Assembly: GCA_025465405.1 (NCBI GenBank)
Contig: JAODNL010000351.1
Coordinates: 1-7,929, forward strand
DNA length: 7,929 nucleotides
Reading direction: 5' to 3'
DNA from: Pseudonocardiales bacterium
GTDB lineage: Bacteria > Actinomycetota > Actinomycetes > Mycobacteriales > Jatrophihabitantaceae
Positions 5,713-7,929 of this stretch are shown in pieces. The stretch's first letter is position 1. Every line of letters begins with the position of its first letter. Made by a program: the position numbers and the translations under genes. The notes beneath the pieces were generated by a model. It ran no database searches and had not been told where the DNA came from. It saw nothing but the letters and a program-made list of their open reading frames with translations.

Positions 5713-6905
5713 GGGCGCGATGCTGCCAGCTCGTCGTCGACGAGGCGCGGCCGGGACGACTGCCAGCCCGCGGCGAACGCGAGCGCCAGCGCGACGAACA
5801 GCAGAGCGAGCGACGGCGCCCAGCTGCCGGTGGCTCCGTACAGCACGCCGAACAGCAGCGGTCCGGTGCCGGCGACGAGGTATCCGATGCCCTGGACGAA
5901 CGCCGACAAGGCCGCCGTCGTCTCCGCGCTGCGCGCCCGCAGTCCGATCATCGTGAGCGCCAGCGGGAACATGCCGCCACCGATCCCGGTGAACACCATC
6001 CACACCCAGGCGCCGCCCACCGGGGCGACCGCGAGGCCAAGATAGGCGACGAGGTAACACAGGCTCAGCGTGATGATCACCCTGCGGTGATGTCGCGGCG
6101 CGATGCTCGGCGTCACCATCGACACCGGGATCGAGATCGCGGACAGCAGCGCCACCATCCAGCCCGCGGCGCCCGAACCGACGCCGTGGGCATGCATGAA
6201 CTTGGCGAACCAGCCGAAGATGATGTACGCCTGGAATGCCTGGAACCCGAAGAACGCCGCGAGCAGCCACCCGGTCTTACTCCGTGCGAGCGCGCCGGCC
6301 GACAGTCCGCGCGGCACGGAGGGATCCGGTCGGTCGTCGCGGATCGTCGGTAGCCAGGGCAGAACAGCCACGGCGCTGAGCAGTGCCCACGAACCCAGCC
6401 CGGTCCGCCACCCGTCGCCCACGTCACCGATGGGCACGGTGAGCCCGGCGGCCGCCGTCGTGCCGATCGCGAGCGCGGTCGTGTAGACGGCTGTCATCCG
6501 GCCGATGCGGTCCGGGAAATGTTGCTTGACGAGGCTGGGCATCAGCACGTTGCTGATCGCGCCGCCGCTGAGCGCGAGCACGCTGAAGAGCAGGAACAGC
6601 ACCACGTTCGCGACCACCGCGCGGGCCAGCAGGCCGGCGGTCATCAACCCGAGTGCAGCGACGAGCAGGCGGTGCGCGCCGTACTGGTGCGACAGGCGGG
6701 GGGTCAGCGACCCGATCACCGCGAAGCAGATCACCGGCAGTGTTGTGATCACGCCGGCGACCACGCTGGTCGTGCGCAGCCCGGACTGCAGTTGGTCGAG
6801 CACCGCGCCGACACTGGTGACCGCCGTGCGCATGGACAAGCCGGTCAGGACGAGCGCGCCGACGAGCAGCAGATCCCCCCGCCGGCGAGTGATCGTCGCG
6901 TTCAG
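5709..6905 (-). CDS. MFS transporter, CynX/NimT-like, apparent CTG start
   Basis: This 398-residue, roughly twelve-helix major facilitator of the cyanate/nitroimidazole-type (CynX) group is an inner-membrane transporter of unknown substrate. Characteristic stretches are 'GLSMRTAVTSVGAVLDQL' (22-39) in and after helix 1, 'LSGGAISNVLMPSLVKQHFP' (112-131), 'RIGRMTAVYTTALAIGTT' (133-150) and 'GIGGGMFPLALTMIGLRARS' in the second half. No ATG, GTG or TTG lies upstream of helix 1 in this frame close to the preceding gene. The first ATG (6833) would remove about half of helix 1. CTG at 6905 overlaps the previous stop as CTGA and follows GGGAG (6915-6919) by 9 nt, so I chose it, giving a basic N-terminus NATITRRRGD. 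TTG at 6839, within helix 1, is a poorer alternative. The gene ends in an ATGA overlap with the thioesterase gene. Confidence 0.87.
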   Translation of the reverse strand: MNATITRRRGDLLLVGALVLTGLSMRTAVTSVGAVLDQLQSGLRTTSVVAGVITTLPVICFAVIGSLTPRLSHQYGAHRLLVAALGLMTAGLLARAVVANVVLFLLFSVLALSGGAISNVLMPSLVKQHFPDRIGRMTAVYTTALAIGTTAAAGLTVPIGDVGDGWRTGLGSWALLSAVAVLPWLPTIRDDRPDPSVPRGLSAGALARSKTGWLLAAFFGFQAFQAYIIFGWFAKFMHAHGVGSGAAGWMVALLSAISIPVSMVTPSIAPRHHRRVIITLSLCYLVAYLGLAVAPVGGAWVWMVFTGIGGGMFPLALTMIGLRARSAETTAALSAFVQGIGYLVAGTGPLLFGVLYGATGSWAPSLALLFVALALAFAAGWQSSRPRLVDDELAASRP

Positions 6906-7929
6906 GAGGTGCTGCTCCCACGCCAGAGGTCGATGCCGCCCTCGACGGCGTACCGGTCGATCGCGGCGAGCTCGTCGTCGGTGAAGGCGAGGCGATCCAG
7001 CGCCGCAACGCTGTTCTCCAGCTGCGCGACGCTGGATGCCCCCACGAGCACCGACGTCACCCGCGGGTCGCGCAGCGCCCAGGCCAGCGCCAGCTGCGCG
7101 AGTGACTGGCCGCGTTCCCGCGCGAGTGCGTCGAGCTCCCGGATGTGGGTCAGGTTCTGCTCGGTCAACAGGTCCTGCGAGAGCGACGAGTTCTCGGCCA
7201 TCCGCGAGTCCGAGGGCACGCCGTCGAGGTACTTCGAGGTCAGCATTCCTTGCGCCAGCGGGGAGAACGCGATGCAGCCGGCACCGATCTCCTCCAGCGT
7301 GTCGAGCAAGGCGTCCTCGATCCAGCGGTTGAGCATCGAGTACGACGGCTGGTGGATCAGCAGCGGCGTGCCCATCTGGCGCAGGATCGTCGCGGCCTCG
7401 CGCGTGCGTTCCGGCGAGTACGACGAGATGCCTACGTACAGCGCGCGCCCCGACTGCACGGCTGTGTGCAGCGCGCCCATCGTCTCCTCGAGCGGCGTGT
7501 CGGGATCGAAGCGGTGGGAGTAGAAGACATCGACGTAGTCGACGCCGAGCCGGGCCAGCGACTGGTCGAGCGAAGCGAGCAGATACTTGCGCGATCCGAA
7601 CTCGCCGTAGGGGCCGGGCCACATGTCCCAGCCGGCCTTCGTCGAGATGAACAGCTCGTCGCGGTAGGGCTTGAAGTCCGTCGCGAGGACCCGTCCGAAG
7701 TTCGCCTCAGCGGATCCGTAGGGGGGCCCGTAGTTGTTCGCGAGGTCGATATGCGTGATGCCGAGGTCGAAGGCCCGCCGCAGGATCGCGCGCTGGGTGT
7801 CCAGCGGCCGGTCGTCACCGAAGTTGTGCCAGAGCCCCAGCGAGATCGCCGGCAGCTGTATGCCGCTGCGCCCGCAGCGCCGGAAGGTGACGGAGGTCGG
7901 CGAGTCGTAGCGGTCGGGGGCGGCGAGGT
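6902..7929 (-). CDS. yghZ: YghZ-type aldo/keto reductase (5' end just outside window)
   Basis: This soluble NADPH-dependent reductase of the AKR14/YghZ group acts in E. coli on L-glyceraldehyde 3-phosphate and methylglyoxal. The 341 visible residues align throughout with the 346-residue E. coli protein, which starts only a few residues earlier, so about three residues are missing. Numbering from the first visible Leu (LAAPDRYDS): 'LPAISLGLWHNFG' (25-37), 'GITHIDLANNYGPPYGSAE' (56-74) with Asp61 and Tyr66, 'ISTKAGWDMWPGPYG' (94-108) with Lys97, and 'YVDVFYSHRFD' (131-141) with His138. These four form the AKR tetrad. 'VGISSYSPERT', 'LIHQPSY' and 'SVLVGASS' supply the later barrel strands and the cofactor site. 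An internal ATG at 7624 would delete the catalytic residues and is not the start. Its TGA overlaps the MFS CTG start, making it the first visible gene of a three-gene leftward operon. Confidence 0.93.
   Translation of the reverse strand, partial: LAAPDRYDSPTSVTFRRCGRSGIQLPAISLGLWHNFGDDRPLDTQRAILRRAFDLGITHIDLANNYGPPYGSAEANFGRVLATDFKPYRDELFISTKAGWDMWPGPYGEFGSRKYLLASLDQSLARLGVDYVDVFYSHRFDPDTPLEETMGALHTAVQSGRALYVGISSYSPERTREAATILRQMGTPLLIHQPSYSMLNRWIEDALLDTLEEIGAGCIAFSPLAQGMLTSKYLDGVPSDSRMAENSSLSQDLLTEQNLTHIRELDALARERGQSLAQLALAWALRDPRVTSVLVGASSVAQLENSVAALDRLAFTDDELAAIDRYAVEGGIDLWRGSSTS
6903..6919 (-). promoter_or_regulatory. Ribosome binding site and CTG start of the MFS gene
   Basis: Reading the minus strand, GGGAG (6915-6919) is followed after 9 nt by CTG (6903-6905), whose last two bases are the first two bases of the aldo/keto reductase TGA stop (6902-6904). 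The arrangement imitates the ATGA junctions used elsewhere in the window, which supports coupled initiation at a rare start codon. Confidence 0.5.

Noticed and set aside
6902..7624. Short 240-residue version of the aldo/keto reductase starting at internal ATG 7624
   Set aside because: It would lose the Asp, Tyr and Lys of the catalytic tetrad. The frame continues to the window edge with strong YghZ similarity.
1..7929. tRNA/rRNA genes, CRISPR arrays, insertion sequences, tandem repeats, attachment sites
   Set aside because: No clover-leaf-like or rRNA-like stretch, no regularly spaced repeats, no transposase or integrase frame, and no long direct repeats were seen. The genes fill nearly the whole window.

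Overview
The window looks like chromosomal DNA from a high-G+C actinomycete (Actinomycetota). The supporting signs are strong G/C bias at third codon positions, genes packed with ATGA- or TGATG-type overlaps, GTG/CTG start codons, and close-packed catabolic genes. I cannot name the genus. It holds eight protein genes (two cut by the window ends), no RNA genes, and no mobile elements.

Left block, minus strand (1-2174): a GTG-started PaaI-type thioesterase (paaI) overlaps a phenylacetate-CoA ligase-type enzyme (paaK) by 4 nt. After a 94-nt gap follows the start of an SRPBCC-fold protein that runs off the left end. Together paaI and paaK are an aryl-acid activation and acyl-CoA rescue pair.

Divergent control region (2175-2443): this is the only sizeable non-coding stretch. 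It contains a 22-bp inverted repeat very close to the PaaR (TetR-family) operator known from corynebacterial phenylacetate genes. The repeat sits on the -10 and expected transcription start of a leftward promoter with a perfect TTGACA -35. Further right are several hairpins and perfect palindromes, then a weak rightward promoter and a good ribosome binding site.

Middle block, plus strand (2444-5264): three genes overlap by 4 and 1 nt. They encode an NCS1 nucleobase permease, a yeast Fcy1-like cytosine deaminase, and an isopenicillin-N-synthase-fold Fe(II) oxygenase. The set reads as a cassette for taking up a (probably modified) pyrimidine base, deaminating it and oxidising the product. This is the most interesting part of the window. 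One hypothesis is use of 5-methylcytosine or thymine through methyl hydroxylation.

Right block, minus strand (5251-7929): a YghZ-type aldo/keto reductase (lacking only about its first three residues), a CynX-like MFS transporter that appears to start at CTG, and a YbgC/FcbC-type hotdog thioesterase are chained by two 4-nt overlaps. The last gene converges on the oxygenase gene, overlapping it by 14 nt with a small hairpin across both stop codons.
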